Shown: one piece after another, positions 1 through 12,224 of the stretch
How positions within the stretch are numbered: the first letter of the stretch is position 1
Layout of the letters: the number at the start of each line of letters is the position of its first letter
From: Cyathus striatus
Lineage: Eukaryota > Basidiomycota > Agaricomycetes > Agaricales > Nidulariaceae
Direction: 5' to 3'
Assembly: GCA_025738555.1 (NCBI GenBank)
Contig: JAOVFP010000002.1
Location: forward strand, 3,100,001-3,164,000
Length of the DNA stretch: 64,000 nt
The notes under the pieces: generated by a model
The model's input: only the letters and a program-made list of their open reading frames with translations
Told to the model about the DNA's origin: nothing
Databases searched by the model: none
Position numbers and translations under genes: made by a program

Positions 1-64
1 ATGCTAATAATGAGAGTTGTACAGCTAACGCTCTTTTCCACGTCAGCGTGTCATACCAGTTGAT

Positions 65-1250
65 ATGATTCTTAGTCTGAGATGTTTCAAATCACCTCCC
101 AAATGTCTGTCCAACCGTTTTGCCGTTATCCTTCCCAACAATGACTTATCCCGTAAACTGTATTCGACGATTTCAACATTCAACCCCGCAAAAGTTACGC
201 CGGACGATCATCTGGACATCTCCAACATCATCCGACCGAATATTCATATTCCATCTCTTGCACAATCCCCTACTTCCCCAAACCCTGACTTTTATCTTCC
301 ATATTCTCATTCCATAGGAAGAAAGGGTGTGCCATTCCCACCTGACACTAAAGGATTTCTTGTATTTGAAACTCAGTACCCACGCGAAGCTCCTGAATTG
401 GGCCGTCTCGTTTTTCGTCTCGTTCCAACGCCGGACCCCTCACTCATTTCCACTGCGCCATTATACTGCAGGCCTACTAATCATGCACCTTGGTCAGTGA
501 ACTTGTTTAGCATAACTAAAGGAAAGGAAAGCAGATTATTATGGAGCAACTCCTCAAAGATCGTCTCGTCACGCCCTCCTTGTTGGATAGATGTCGCCAG
601 CTCGGCAGTAAATTTAAGCCTATCGATTCCACGCCAATACTTTGCTCGCTGGAGCAACCATGGTTGTTTGACTTTTCTCATGGATGGCAGAAATTCTATG
701 TTCTCGGTCATGGAAGAATGGCTCATTGTGCTCTGTCATGGCATTCTAAAGCTGAATATGTGGTGCCTGGGAAACGTGCTATGACAGGTATATATATATA
801 ATATTTGTACTATTTGAAATACTAAACTAATTCCTGTTTTAATCAGGTAAAGCGTTCGTGGCATTCCATAGCATCAAACACCGCCTCTTTATTCGCATTG
901 TCAAAGTTTTAGAACCCATTCGCTGTAAGGTCGATGATAATAAGGAAGTTACTCTGGATGGTTATGTCCCAGGAGCTTACATTCCCAACCGCCTGTCATC
1001 ACCAGTGTTTGATCTGAACGCTCCTCTCGCTTTACCCAAAGTCACGAACGTTTTGTACAACCCATATGGAAGACGCAACGCACAAGACCCTACATCAGCC
1101 TGGTTCCGTGACCCTTTCGACTGCGTGGATCGTGGCGTGCAACATCTCAAAGGTCTTCGGTTACTGATAAATCAACCTCTGACAGACAAAGAAAAGTTGA
1201 ACCTCGATCTAACCCTGTCGGAACGTGATCGTTTATGGCAGGAAAATTAG
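65..1250 (+). pseudogene. Unknown agaricomycete protein, copy A (reading frame broken)
   Basis: I do not recognise this family. Two exons are visible (65-787 and 847-1250, joined as RAMTG-KAF), and both match the next gene downstream, so the two are tandem duplicates. Shared blocks include VTPDDHLDIS, LVFRLVPTPDPSL and QPWLFDFSHGW. The N-terminus (MILSLRCFKSPPKC) is basic and could be a mitochondrial presequence; that is inference. The frame changes between TGG-TCA (491-496) and GAG-CAA (544-549). The spacer is 47 nt here and 48 nt in copy B, so one base is missing. A 35-38 nt intron (497 to 531 or 534) would also restore the frame, but the donor GTGAAC is weak and the segment aligns with coding sequence in copy B. 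It is therefore a pseudogene, a sequencing error or a newly intronised exon. Confidence 0.6.
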
Positions 1251-1894
1251 GAGCTTAAAGATGGTCCTTGAATCAGGTATGGAAAAATGTTGAGCTGGAT
1301 GCAGCATTAGAGTTTGTCAAATTATGATCACGTCACGAACAAATTTGGAGAATAGCAAGTCCTGCTCTGGAGACAATGTTTTCTGTATATAGATATCTTC
1401 CTAAGTTAGATTATCAGTAGTACATACATACATACTAATAGTTGACTAATGACTATGCCGCTAGATATATTTCTTTGCCTGATATATTTGCTAGCGACTC
1501 CTCCCAAGGAACGTTGTATGTTCATCGCAGAACCGTGGAATCGATAAAAATATAAAAGCTTAATGTAAATGACACATACATCACAGACGTGCCCATATCT
1601 CGAGTAGCTCCGTTCAAGTTCGTAGACGCATAACCAACGCATAACTTACTTTAAATTTATCATTACTAAGCAATATTTCACGCTTGAGTTGGTTAGTCAT
1701 GTGATTTGAAGAATTGATGGGAGACAGACAACTTCACTCGTCGGACTTAATATTAATAACTACTTATTATTCCTCTTACACAGTAATAAGATAGGTAAGC
1801 ATACTACAGTATAGAAGCTCCTGGGCTGAGCTTCCTACAAATTTCTGCCACAGGGAAGTTGTTGGTGAGGTGGAGTCTCGGTGCACAGCTACAC

Positions 1895-3239
1895 ATGCTT
1901 CTAAAGCCTCTGAAGTCGTCTGCAACAAGATGCTGGCGTACTCGCATTTCGAGCTTTGCTAATTTTACGCGAGAAACCCATGAGATAGCTCCCCTTCGCC
2001 GGCCAGGACTCGGGATATCTACCTTCGATCCTTCTAGGATCTCACCGGATGACCATATGGACCTCTCTAACAGGTACAGGCGAAACGTTAAACTTCTATC
2101 CTTCGGTCAACAGAAAGCAATTATGAAAATGCCATATTCCCATATCTCAGGAGTACGGCTTCCTCAGCCGTATCCGCCTAACACTAAGGGCTTCCTTGTG
2201 TTTCATTCTCCATATCCCGACAAAGCACCTGAACTCGCCCAGTTAGTTTTCCGTCTTGTCCCAACACCGGATCCTTCACTCGTTTTTTCTGCGCCAATGT
2301 ACAATAGGCCCAATACCCACTTACCTTGGTCAATACCGTTGTTCGACATCGTCAACTATAAATGTTATAGATTTGTTGGGGAACAGCTGCTAAAGGACGG
2401 GCTTGTCACACCATCCTTGCTCACCCGCATCCGTCGAATATATGAAAAATATAAACCTCTCAAGAGAACTCCTGTTATTTGCTCAACTGGTCAACCATGG
2501 TTGTTTGATTTTTCACAAGGATGGCAGTATATATTTGTGCTGGGTCATGGAAGGTTTATCCATTGTAGCATGTCGTGGCATTCACGTTTCGAGTATACGA
2601 CGTCTTCTTCTGACTCTAAACGAGCTCTAACAGGTGTGTGAACCTTATAATCTTTTGGTTCGTAAAATCCGAATTTAACTGCATCCCTGTTTAGGTAAAG
2701 CAGTGGTTACATTCGAAACGTTCAAACGCCGTCTCTTTCTTAGGATTGTAGAAATCGTGGAGCCCATCCGCGGCGAAGTCGCAGGCGCTGAGGTTCTTAT
2801 AGACTCATACACCCCAGGCTCTTACATCCCTTTCCACTTGACATCACCATTTTTCAACTCGAAGTCTCATGGTATCAAACCTACAGTTGTATATGGCGAA
2901 AAGGATATCTATCGTGATCCTTCAGCACCTTGGTTTGTTGACCCCTACGATGTTGCGCGTCGTGACGTGCAAAACTTGAAGGGGCTTCGGTTGTTGATGG
3001 ATAAACCTTTAACTAAGCAGGAAGAAATGGTGTTTGATCTTCCAGCGGAGGAACGGATTCGTGTATTACAAGAACAGAATAGCGTTGAAGAACACGACAA
3101 GGCCGAGGAGCATGATACAGTTGAAGAGCAACCGGAAAATAAATCACTGAAGGAAGCTAAACTACACACACTTGAGGATCTACAAGCCTTCGAGAAAATG
3201 GGCTACCTTTCTGCTCTACTCTCCTCCACGCGGGTGTAA
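1895..3239 (+). CDS. Unknown agaricomycete protein, copy B (tandem paralog)
   Basis: Two exons, 1895-2636 and 2696-3239. They splice in the same phase and at the same place as the copy upstream (RALTG-KAV), which supports both models. I chose ATG 1895 because the frame further upstream has no ATG. The protein is about 428 residues. It begins with a basic, Ser/Arg-rich leader (MLLKPLKSSATRCWRTRISS), possibly a mitochondrial targeting peptide, followed by the conserved block FDPSRISPDDHMDLS and a central LVFRLVPTPDPSL segment. The C-terminus ends in a Glu/His-rich tract with repeated EEHD units that copy A lacks. No known domain is recognised. The reading frame is intact, so this is the probable functional copy. 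Confidence 0.7.
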
Positions 3240-3485
3240 TGACAGCCACGATTGACTTGCTAATCTTGTATGTTAAACCGTTTTCATGTGTGTAGCTCTT
3301 AATTATCCTTACTATAACATTGATAACCTTATCCCAGTTCTTATCCATCTAATTCCTCCGAGCAGATGGGCTTCTTGAACAAGGAACGAAAATTATCCTA
3401 GGCCTTTATAATCTTATACCGTATTAAATTATTGATGTGTGTAGCTCTAACTATGTAAGTTATATTTTATTATCACTTCCCCATC

Positions 3486-4233
3486 TCAATTCTTATTCCT
3501 CTCCTTATTAGGCACTTCCTCCAATGTCTCTGGTGTTAGTGCACTTGCATTTTTGTGCTTTTCAAACTTAGGCAACCCGTTTATTACGTCGACTACACGA
3601 CACGAATAAAATATATGGGCACTGTTCCCACAGTGGTTTAACGTCATTATATGCCAGTGGGCAATGAAAGACTCACGTCGGATAAAATTGCCTTTTGTCC
3701 TCCAAATTATTAAAGTGCACCAACGTAGGAAACAAAAGTATCATATTCCTCCCCTCATCCATAATCGGCGTCCGACAGTTCCTGCATGAGATTTTACACG
3801 GCAAAATGTATTCCTGTGATTTATCCTCTGGGTTCCAGTATATCAAGTCCTCTTTGCCCTTTGTGACATGGATATCCGTTTTTTCGAATATAGCTGCCTG
3901 TTCCGGCTCATCAATTACCTGCATAAACGAAGCAAGAGCAAATGAATAACACACCCACTGAAACGGGGCCCCATGCAACCTCTGACACGTCGGGCAATGA
4001 CAAAATTTGGCATCCAAAGGTTTATCCCTTGCAATCTCAAACTGCACGTTTCCACAAAAGCAAGACCCGGTATAAATAGCTTTAAAGCTCTTGTTCTGTT
4101 CCATCAGCGCATATGGAGGCTGATTCATCCGGTTCTTGTGCACCTGTCGTTTCTCATGGTGCTCTAATCCGGCCGTGGTGTGGTCGTTGTCGGGAAGGTG
4201 GTCTTTGTTGTCGTTCTTTTGCGGATGTGACAT
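3486..4233 (-). CDS. GFA-domain (CENP-V/GFA family) zinc protein
   Basis: Three exons on the minus strand (4233-3955, 3897-3677, 3621-3486) encode about 211 residues. The family includes glutathione-dependent formaldehyde-activating enzyme and Mss4-like zinc folds. Zinc-ligand motifs are visible in order: GSCFCGNVQFE, CHCPTCQRLHG and CRNCRTPIMDEG. Removing the 57-nt in-frame intron at 3898-3954 joins GAPFQW to AAIFEKTDI, as the family requires; without it, 19 foreign residues would sit in the core. The last intron (3622-3676) joins FYPT to AHIFYSCRVVDV and NGLPKF, the usual C-terminal motif. The N-terminal 45 residues are low-complexity and the start could be a later Met. The substrate is unknown; most fungal members are annotated only by domain. 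Confidence 0.85.
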
Positions 4234-5222
4234 TGGCGGTTATGTGAAAGTGTTGATGGGGGAGGCTGGATGTGATATTAATGCTGGGTTGTCCGCGTAT
4301 GACGTCAGTTACGCAGTGATGAGGTAGGAGTGGATAAATTTTGTTCATTTAGAATTCCGAGTAATATTTACGGTCAGGTGAAGCTAACTTGAGTTGGCGA
4401 ATTTATGACTTTATGTATAGTACACATAATGCTCGTTCACATGTTATGCTGCGCTATCAGAGCATAGTTAATTTCACTAAGTGCATAATCAGTATGATAA
4501 CGTTGTCAAAATCCCTGACAAATCGTTATCACCGTGTTAACAAGCTTGAACTTTCAAATCACCTCACTTGAACCCCCACTGCACCAAACCAACAATCAAT
4601 CCGTATAAATTAAAAATACTACACTATCACTATCGTAAATATACTTAACCCATATTCTAAAATACCAAATACCAAATTGTCAATGCCAATCACAAAATCA
4701 TCGAGGACAGAAGAAAGTCACTGTCACCAACCGTATCAAAAAAAAAAACACGAAAGATAAAAAAAAAACAACGACGCGCATACGGTGGATGGGATGTATG
4801 TATGAATGTTATACACTTCAGAACAACATGAAAAGATAAAGATGAACATGTAAAAATGTGTACCAATAATGTATAAAGAACATTTGAGATGAAAATACGC
4901 ATAAATGGGGCGTGTGCAATATATATATGTCGTGGTAGATACGGAATGGAAAGAAAGAGGTTGAAAGAGTTCGTGAGCTCGTAGATATTGGTAGTAGCGT
5001 TGTCGTATGGAGTCGTTAGAAGATCGTATAGTAATGCGCCCTGAAGTGGGAGTCGAGAGTCAGTCCAAGAACGAAGAGTAAGCGTGGCGAGGGCGGGGCG
5101 TAATGATCGCGAACAATACAACATAGATCCCAAAAGAAGGAGCCGAAGGGAGGATGATAAAAGTGGGAAGCGTCCATCGAAAAAAATATGAAAATTGAAA
5201 AGGAGAAAGGAGAAAGAGGGGA
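4234..5222. other. Intergenic region, no gene seen
   Basis: No convincing coding exon on either strand. It holds the upstream side of the GFA gene and the 3' flank of the RhoGAP gene. Around 4738-4770 there are two A-tracts of about ten bases, probably the RhoGAP 3' untranslated region read on the opposite strand. Short open frames here lack family features and splice context. Confidence 0.6.
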
Positions 5223-7586
5223 CTATGATGACCCCCCACCCTCTCTATTCTCCTTTCCTGCCATAGATAATCGCTTCTGGTGCTTCCTCAATACCCTCCC
5301 CACGCCCATGCCAGACGCATTCGGGTCTACACTTCGTCTTCGCGAACCAGAAGGCAACGTCTTACTCCTCGCCACGCCCGTTGCTCCTCCTCCGCTGGCT
5401 ATTGACTCTGTCGGCGACGCGGGACTTTCCAATATGGGCGTGGGTGACTGCGCGGACATGTCGGCTTCTGCCAAGGCGCCGTAATTTGACGGGTCTAGGG
5501 AATTACGTAGCAGAGGGGGTGATGATAAGCGGAGATTGTGCGTTGTTGGAGGTACCGAGAGACGCAGAATCAGTGAGACAAGGGGGAGGAAAGAACAAAG
5601 ATCAGCATCAGAGGTGAACATTCCCCGCAAAATGCGAAAGAACCTACCAGTTGTCCTCTCGACCGTCGTCCGTCTTCTCATCATCTTTATTCTTTCCCTC
5701 TCCTCCCTCTCCCTAACTTCCGCATCGCCCTGTGCCTCCGATGGGACTTTGCTGCTAACCATCTTCCACCCGCCGCCTACCTCCGATCCCGATCCATCGT
5801 CATCGGATTGCGTTGGCGGAGGGGTATGTCGAGCATAAACCAGTCCTGGTGTGCGATCAGAAACTCTAGGACGCGTTGGCTCAGTGCATGCTCCTTAGGG
5901 GACATTTCATGCTCCGGATGGGAGATTATTCCTGGACGGAAGATGACCGCCAGGTCTAAGAATAAGATGGGAAAGTGGTTTCATGAGTGATGGCAACGAG
6001 ATGAAGCAAGGAGACGCACTGGTTGCTGTCATCAGATTCTTATCGCTCTTACGCGCAAATACGGATAACAGATCCAAGACATAGAGCAAGAGGTACTGGT
6101 TCGCGCGGGGCATTTTGCGGATAAGCGCTTTGAAGGTTGTTATTATCTCTTCAGTTTTCTGGGATTCTTTCGCTGCGGCGCGTGAGTATTGGCACTAAAA
6201 GGTTAAAGTAGTTACACACCTAGTGCATCTCGAAACTAGAAGCAAAAATAAGTTGTCTTGGATGAGAAATAGACGCGCAGTAGAGGGGAAGGGCTTACTA
6301 GATGATACATGCTATACGGAATGACAGGTTCCTGCCCGCGTCGTTCAGGTTCGGATTGGGATTGACAACGCAAAAAAAGAAACTTACGGGCATCTGAGTC
6401 AAGTACCTCCGGAAGACACTGGCGACATCATGGGTGGTATACTGCTCCCTTGTCCAGTCAAGGTCTTTGCCGTACTGCGGCGCAGTGAGTTGGCTGGAAT
6501 GAGTATGAGGAGAGAGTGACGCACTCTTGGTGGAGTCTCAAATTCAGCCTGGAGATCGCGCATGCGTTTATTGGAGCCATTGACGCGGAAAGTGCCCGCG
6601 ATTTCGGTTGCTGGGGGATAAAGGTGAGTATGGGGTAGGGAGAAGGGGGGGATGAACGGACCGTGTTCTTTGAGATGCAAGCCACATTTTGCAACGACGA
6701 CGGGGACGTAGCCCCAGACATAGAGCTCGCCTGTTGCGTTTGCGGTGGATATCTGGACGCTTGCGTAGCGGAGGCTCTGTCGGAGGGGTTTGCCGAAGAC
6801 GGGATGGTCGGCGTCTGTAGTGGAGAGTGGTGTGTGGTTAGCCGATGGGTGGGAAGGGAAGCGAAGGAAGGAAGGAAAGGAAAGAAGAGAGGGGAGCGGC
6901 ACGAGGCGAGACAAAGGGAGGGGTACGTAAGGAAGCACGAGGGGTGGGGGCAGGGGGAGAGGAAAGAAAAAAAAAGAAAAAGACAGAAAGATAGCGAACA
7001 GACCTTTGTCGCGGTCAACATCCTTCTTTGCTCGCTGGGTGAATGTGAAGTGGTTCCACCAGGCCTTGAGACTGGCCTTTGACGGGGGTGCACTGTATGG
7101 CGGGTAGGGAGGCTGGGTGTCTGAGAGGGTGGGCATGGGGGGCGGTGGGCGAGAAGAGGAGGAGGATGGGACGGGGACGGGGATGGGGCCTGGGCGTGGG
7201 TCGATGTCTGTGTAGGGGTTGAAGTCGGACTGGGAATTGGAGGGGGCTGCGACGAGCTGGGGCTCTGGTGAGACAGGGACAGGCTGGTCGAGGTAGATGG
7301 AAGAGGTGTTTCTGCGTCGTTTGAAGAGATTCTTGAGCTTGGAGCGTGGAGACGGCGGGGAGGTGGACGGAGGGGCGAACTGGGGCGCGAACTGAACGTG
7401 GCTGGACGGGCTGTAGTTGAATGGAATGGAGTGGGTCGAGTGTGGGCTGGGGTTGGGGTGGGACGGATGGGTGGAGGGGTGAGCTGGTGCGGGGTATGGG
7501 GAGTTGGAAAGGAGGGCCAGCACGACAAGCAGGGTCTCCGGTGGGGAGACAGGAGCAGTGGGTATGGGGGAAGAGTCAAGACTCAA
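5223..7586 (-). CDS. Rho GTPase-activating protein (RhoGAP)
   Basis: Minus-strand multi-exon gene. The long N-terminal part (from about 7586 to 7013) is Pro/Ser-rich and disordered, with a basic patch KLKNLFKRRR. The RhoGAP domain follows over several exons: DHPVFGKPLRQSLRYASVQI, then GTFRVNGSNKRMRDLQ (with the arginine finger region), YGKDLDWTREQYTTHDVAS and FRRYLTQMPEPVIPYSMYH, then MPRANQYLLLYVLDLLSVFA and NLAVIFRPGIISHPEHEM. The Ser-rich C-terminus (RKHQKRLSMAGKENR) ends at 5223. RhoGAPs stimulate GTP hydrolysis by Rho/Cdc42-type GTPases and so control polarity and actin. The 5' end is uncertain: no ATG lies in frame near 7586, so a short upstream exon is probably missing. After DIPP the frame slips by one base at the C4 run (5821-5824 on the plus strand). 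The join after MYH is also not resolved. Confidence 0.82.
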
Positions 7587-7994
7587 GAGAGTGCTATGAG
7601 ACGCGCTGATTCTGAACAGAATTGAGTGGCCACGTGCCAGGACGTCTCTTCTCCCCCCACCATGTCATCATAGCCCCATCCTCAATTTCAATCTCCCACA
7701 GCCTCAAATTCCGCTGTCCCCGCCAGCTGCGCTGTGTTCCAGCCTATTATTTAATAATTGCCACAAGATCCGTCTTGCGTATATTTAGACTCCTCACCCG
7801 TCATCCTGCCCTTTACACTCTTCTTGGCACCTCACCTTACCTCGGTACGGATCAACCCACCACTAGTGCCCCACTCCAGCTCATTCCCTGACCCCACCAC
7901 CTCACCTCCGACTCATACTGTACTATCCATTTTTCTACCTTGATTGACGCGTACTTGCTTTAATATATCCCTATCATAGCCTCCGACAGATACG
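7587..7994. promoter_or_regulatory. Upstream region of RhoGAP, with CACGTG
   Basis: No gene is seen. A CACGTG palindrome lies at 7632-7637, immediately upstream of the RhoGAP open frame. The same hexamer lies upstream of several other genes here (see findings). The first RhoGAP exon may also be hidden in this stretch. Confidence 0.35.
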
Positions 7995-8850
7995 GTGACG
8001 ACATCCACGTCTGAACCCCAGTTCACGGTCAAAACTCTCCGCGGGACAGAGGTAATTCACCCAACTGCCCAGAGCTTAAATATCTTCGCCAACACAGGCT
8101 TTCTTCCACTTGTCTCAGACTGCCCACCATCTCGAATAGGATACCGGGGAAAATCATTCGCTTCGGAGGCGCACTGATAGGGGTGATCCCGTATGTAACT
8201 ACTTAACCATCTCTACGCCGACGTCGTAGAAGCTCGCTCTTAACCTATCTAACCAATCCCTGCCCAGCTATTTTCGCACGTTACACTTATCAGCGATAGC
8301 AGTCCAAGTCCTTGACACAGCTAACGTTACTGCCCCCTGGCGAACAGATGTATTTCAGGCGTATCCGTCATGCCCATGGTTTTCCAACTTGCGATCACTC
8401 TACGATGATGATATCAGATAAGTATTGTACCTGTATGTCTAAAATTAAGCCTGCTTTCACAGCAATACTTGTTCTCCACTATGATAAAATCCTCAATAAT
8501 GCCACTTTCACTCCAGATGATGAAATGGCCGAGCGGGGTACTAATCTATTGCATCCGTTGTACCTATGAATTGCAAACATCAATCTTTGAAGACAACGCT
8601 ACAGTTTACTTGACTCGCAAATCTTGAGGCGCGTATGATCTTTGTAACTTTAATAGCTTATCCCCTTCGCGCCCATCAATCACATGATCACCGCGTATGT
8701 TTTGTTTAAATTCAGATCTTGCGTCCCACACATCAGCTGAAATATCGCAAGCGCACCAGTTGAAATTCGCGGGTGCTGATATTCTTCTTCTGCTCCTAAA
8801 TCATGTCTTGCGTGACGTACTTAAGCACCCGGCTATTTTCACGGCACCTG
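7995..8850 (+). other. Possible unrecognised multi-exon gene or gene remnant
   Basis: Three short stretches read like coding sequence but could not be joined into a gene. About 8275-8410 reads FRTLHLSAIAVQVLD and PWRTDVFQAYPSCPWFSNLR. About 8460-8570 reads VLHYDKILNNATFTPDDEM. About 8715-8840 reads TSAEISQAHQLKFAGADIL and LNHVLRDVLKHP. Intron-like ends (…cccag, …ttcacag, …attcag) precede each of them. No start, no stop and no family is recognised. It could be a decayed gene, or a real gene disrupted by the frame errors seen elsewhere in this window. Confidence 0.3.
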
Positions 8851-9008
8851 TTTCATTTTGTTTCGCACATCGAAACCAAGGCACAACGCTTTGCACTTGA
8901 CCGCCCATATAACTTTGACTGCATAACACCGTCAAAGTAGCCCATCCTATAGGGGATACCATACAAAACCATCAAACCTCCGCGAACCGTGACCTTCTCG
9001 TCTCCACC

Positions 9009-11437
9009 ATGTCTTCCTTCGACTCCTCCCTCGTCATCACCATTCTGAACCATCTAACCGCCCTGCTGAGGTTTGATGCGTACTCAGAGCGCACGCGCAA
9101 GTTGATTGCGTCCGGTGGTGTCGTTGCTGCGCTCGTAATTGTATTCCGATACGCTTTGCGGCAGGGAAGGCCCACGTATGTTAGCGACTTGAGGAAGGTT
9201 GGGAGAATCATGGGCGATGGTGTGGTAAAAGACGAGGGGAAGGGAGAGTGGGATTATATTATAGTCGGAGGCGGAACGGCGGGGTGTGCGCTTGCTGCGC
9301 GCTTGAGCGAGGATCCGAACGTGAAAGTTTTGGTGCTCGAGTCTGGTGGAAGGTGAGTTGCTGGTTTGAAGTGGGGAACAAGATCGCTGATATTTAAGCT
9401 TATCAGTGGGAGAGCCTCAGCTTTACGCGCATTCCTTCTTCGTTTGCTAAATTGTTCCGCGTGAAGAAGTATGTTCATGGGTTGTACACGGAACCTCAGA
9501 CTGCACTTGCAGGGAAACGAAAGTTTTGGCCCCGCGCTCGGATGCTTGGTGGATGCTCATCTATAAACGCACAGATGTATGCAGGTTTTCCGTTCCTATT
9601 TGTTGCTTTTTTTAACCTTTCCACTAGGGCTCAGTATGGGGCTCCAGGAGATTTTGACGAATGGGCGACCTTTACCGGAGACGAATCTTACTCGTATGCC
9701 AATTTCCGGAAGTACTTTACCAAATTTGAGCAGTACCAGCCACACCCGGATTATCCGAAGGTCGAAAGGGAGCTGCGAGGGAGCAGTGGGCCCATGAAGA
9801 TTGGATACTTTAATAATATCACGGAGTCGTCCAAGGATTTCATCAAGAGTTGTGTGAGTGTCGGTATTCCCTTCAACGCGGATTTCTGGGGGAGGGCTGG
9901 GACGATGGGTGTTAGTCGGGTAAGTGACGCCACTCTTGAGGGTGCTGCTTTATATTAATGTGCCTTTTAGATTATGACGTACATCGATTCGAAATACACG
10001 CGTGTTTCGACGGAGTCGGGGTACCTTACACCGGATGTGTTGGCAAGGAAAAATATCACCGTTGTCATTCATGCCACTGTGACCAGGATTCTGTTCGACG
10101 AGGTCAAATCTTCCGAGCCTCGTGCTATTGGTGTTGAGTTTGGCAAGACCGAAGGTGGGCCAAGGTATCAGGTTAAAGCTAAGAGAGAGGTTATTGTATC
10201 TGGAGGAGCTGTCCATTCACCTCATGTATGTATTTTATTTATGCTTCAGCATGCTATTATTAAATGGTTTTACGTAGATTCTGATGCTTTCTGGTATCGG
10301 TCCGGGAGCTCACCTAAAAGAACACGGTATCACAGTTGTAAAGGACCTTCCAGTTGGTCAAAATCTCGTCGACCATCCTGTCGTCGATCTGTATTTCAAG
10401 ACCAAATTGGACAATTCGTTGAAGTACCTCCAACCGCGGAGTATTAGCGACGTATACAAATTGTTTTCTGCTTTGTATGTGTATTATATTTTGGGAAAAG
10501 GCGGCCCGCTGGCTACCAACGTGTGTTACTTTTGTGTTGATTTGAATAGCTGCTGATGTTGTTGTGTAGTTTGGAGAGGCTGCTGCGTTTATCAGGTCGG
10601 ATGACCCCAAGCTGTTGCCTGAGTATCAGGATGAAGTCCTTCTGGATAGTACGTCGAGTAAAGAAAGTCCGGACTTGGAATTGTTTACGACCCCTTTGGC
10701 ATACAAGGTCAGTGATGAATGAGCTATGGCTTGGTGATACTCTCATACTCACTATATATAGGATCACGGCAAAGCGTTCTTCGATATCCATTCATACGGC
10801 CTACACGCCTACTTGTTGAGGTAAGCAAAGGTGCCCTTGCCTTAACGAATTGATCATAGAGATACTATTTAGACCTACGAGCCACGGTGCTGTCCTGTTG
10901 AAATCGCGTAATCCATGGGTTCAACCCAGTGTCAACCCTAAGTAAATGACACTTTCAAGCTACGACGCTCTAGCTCATACTTTTGCAGCTACCTTCAAAC
11001 CCCTGAGGACACTGCCAGACTTGTCCGTGGTATCCGCGTTCTACTCAAGATTGCACACACGACGCCACTGTCAGAAGTTCTCGACCCCAACGCGGTGCGC
11101 GATGATTTAGATCACCAACTACATCTCAAGAGTGACGAGGAAATGGCTAAAATTGTCCACGAGCGTGCTGAGACTATATATCACCCCACTACATCGTGCC
11201 GCATGGGACCGAGAGAGAAGGGGTGCGTGGTTGACAGCAAGATGAGGGTGTATGGTGTGAGAGGGCTGAGGGTGTGTGATGCGTCTATCTTCCCGTATAT
11301 TATTTCTGGGCATACGGTTAGTGGCTTAGTGCCATTTCGAAAGTGTTGTACTGATCTATGGGAAGGCTGGAGCTTGCATTGCTGTTGCTGAGAAGTTGGC
11401 GGACGATATCAAGGCTGAGATTGCGTCAGGTGTGTAG
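9009..11437 (+). CDS. GMC oxidoreductase (FAD-dependent alcohol oxidase-like)
   Basis: Ten exons: 9009-9352, 9407-9576, 9628-9919, 9971-10225, 10278-10520, 10570-10707, 10762-10820, 10873-10941, 10989-11316, 11366-11437. The product is about 650 residues. The N-terminus has a hydrophobic segment ([15 protein letters not shown], about residues 34-48), suggesting a membrane anchor. The FAD dinucleotide motif is [16 protein letters not shown]. The second signature is [15 protein letters not shown], the GMC motif is [13 protein letters not shown], and the C-terminal active-site His lies in [10 protein letters not shown], followed by [15 protein letters not shown]. The family oxidises primary alcohols and can supply H2O2 in lignocellulose decay; the substrate here is unknown. 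The join between exons 1 and 2 is one base out of frame with the standard acceptor (ag at 9405-9406). Either a base is missing near 9407-9420 or the acceptor is the unusual gagag ending at 9414. Confidence 0.88.
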
Positions 11438-12224
11438 CGATACTAGCGAAGTGCTATTTATATTGTGCTTGAGATTTTTCGATGGAACCCTTTACCAATG
11501 GGCATTCCTTTATAGCGAGGTTTTGCTTAAATTAGTGTAAGCTTACCTTCTTGTACTTCCAGTTATGTAATATTATTGGTTTCCACTGTGATCTCATACT
11601 TAAGCCTTAAGGTCTATTGTCTATCCCTTGCTACGTCCCGTTGTAACAGCCGATGGCAAAAGCTTCGATAAAGATTTCCGTATCCATCTCTTCCATACCT
11701 CCCGCTGTGTTCTTTAGATCTACTCAGACATATATATAGGTACATACACTCCTGTAACAACACGACTATCGCCGCCTCCTTTCACAGCATTGGAGTGTCC
11801 GCAGCAGTGGAGCACCTCAAGAGCACCTTGTCAAATCGTCCGCGTCATCGTTCCATTGTAGAATGGTTTATATAAATATTCGACGTGCGAAGGGATCGAC
11901 AGATGAGAATTCTTGCTGTCGCAGAGCGGGTCGCGACCGAAGGCTGAAGAGGGCTGAAGATGGCTGGAGCGGGTGATATTCTATTTATAGGAAGTAACAT
12001 GATCGGCTGATGTTAGGTTGATGTTGCCCGTGTGGGGATAAAAATAGAACGTCATGTCTTGAGATGGTTCGGAAAGGCGGTGTCACGCATCTTTCTGTCT
12101 GTCAGCTCCGCAAGGTTCTCATTCGGGTAAACACCCTCCTCACTTGTTTTCCTACCAGTATCTATCCCCTCCCTCAATCTAACTCTCCCTTCGTTCCTTC
12201 CTTCTTGTACTAGTGCACAACGCT
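11438..12224. other. Intergenic region between GMC oxidoreductase and GH17
   Basis: Contains the 3' flank of the oxidoreductase and the promoter of the GH17 gene. The last 120 nt before ATG 12225 are C/T-rich (12120-12210), typical of fungal promoters. I see no coding exon or RNA gene. Confidence 0.55.

Noticed and set aside
497..534. Definite intron in copy A of the tandem pair
   Set aside because: Only 35-38 nt with a weak GTGAAC donor and clear homology to coding sequence in copy B; kept only as an alternative.
4690..5133. Hydrophobic open frame on the minus strand after the RhoGAP stop
   Set aside because: It lies in the A/T-rich 3' flank, has no ATG context or homology, and ends in poly-A-like tracts.
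6663..7082. Long open frame on the plus strand
   Set aside because: It lies antisense to the RhoGAP exons and intron; its composition mirrors the real gene and it has no family features.
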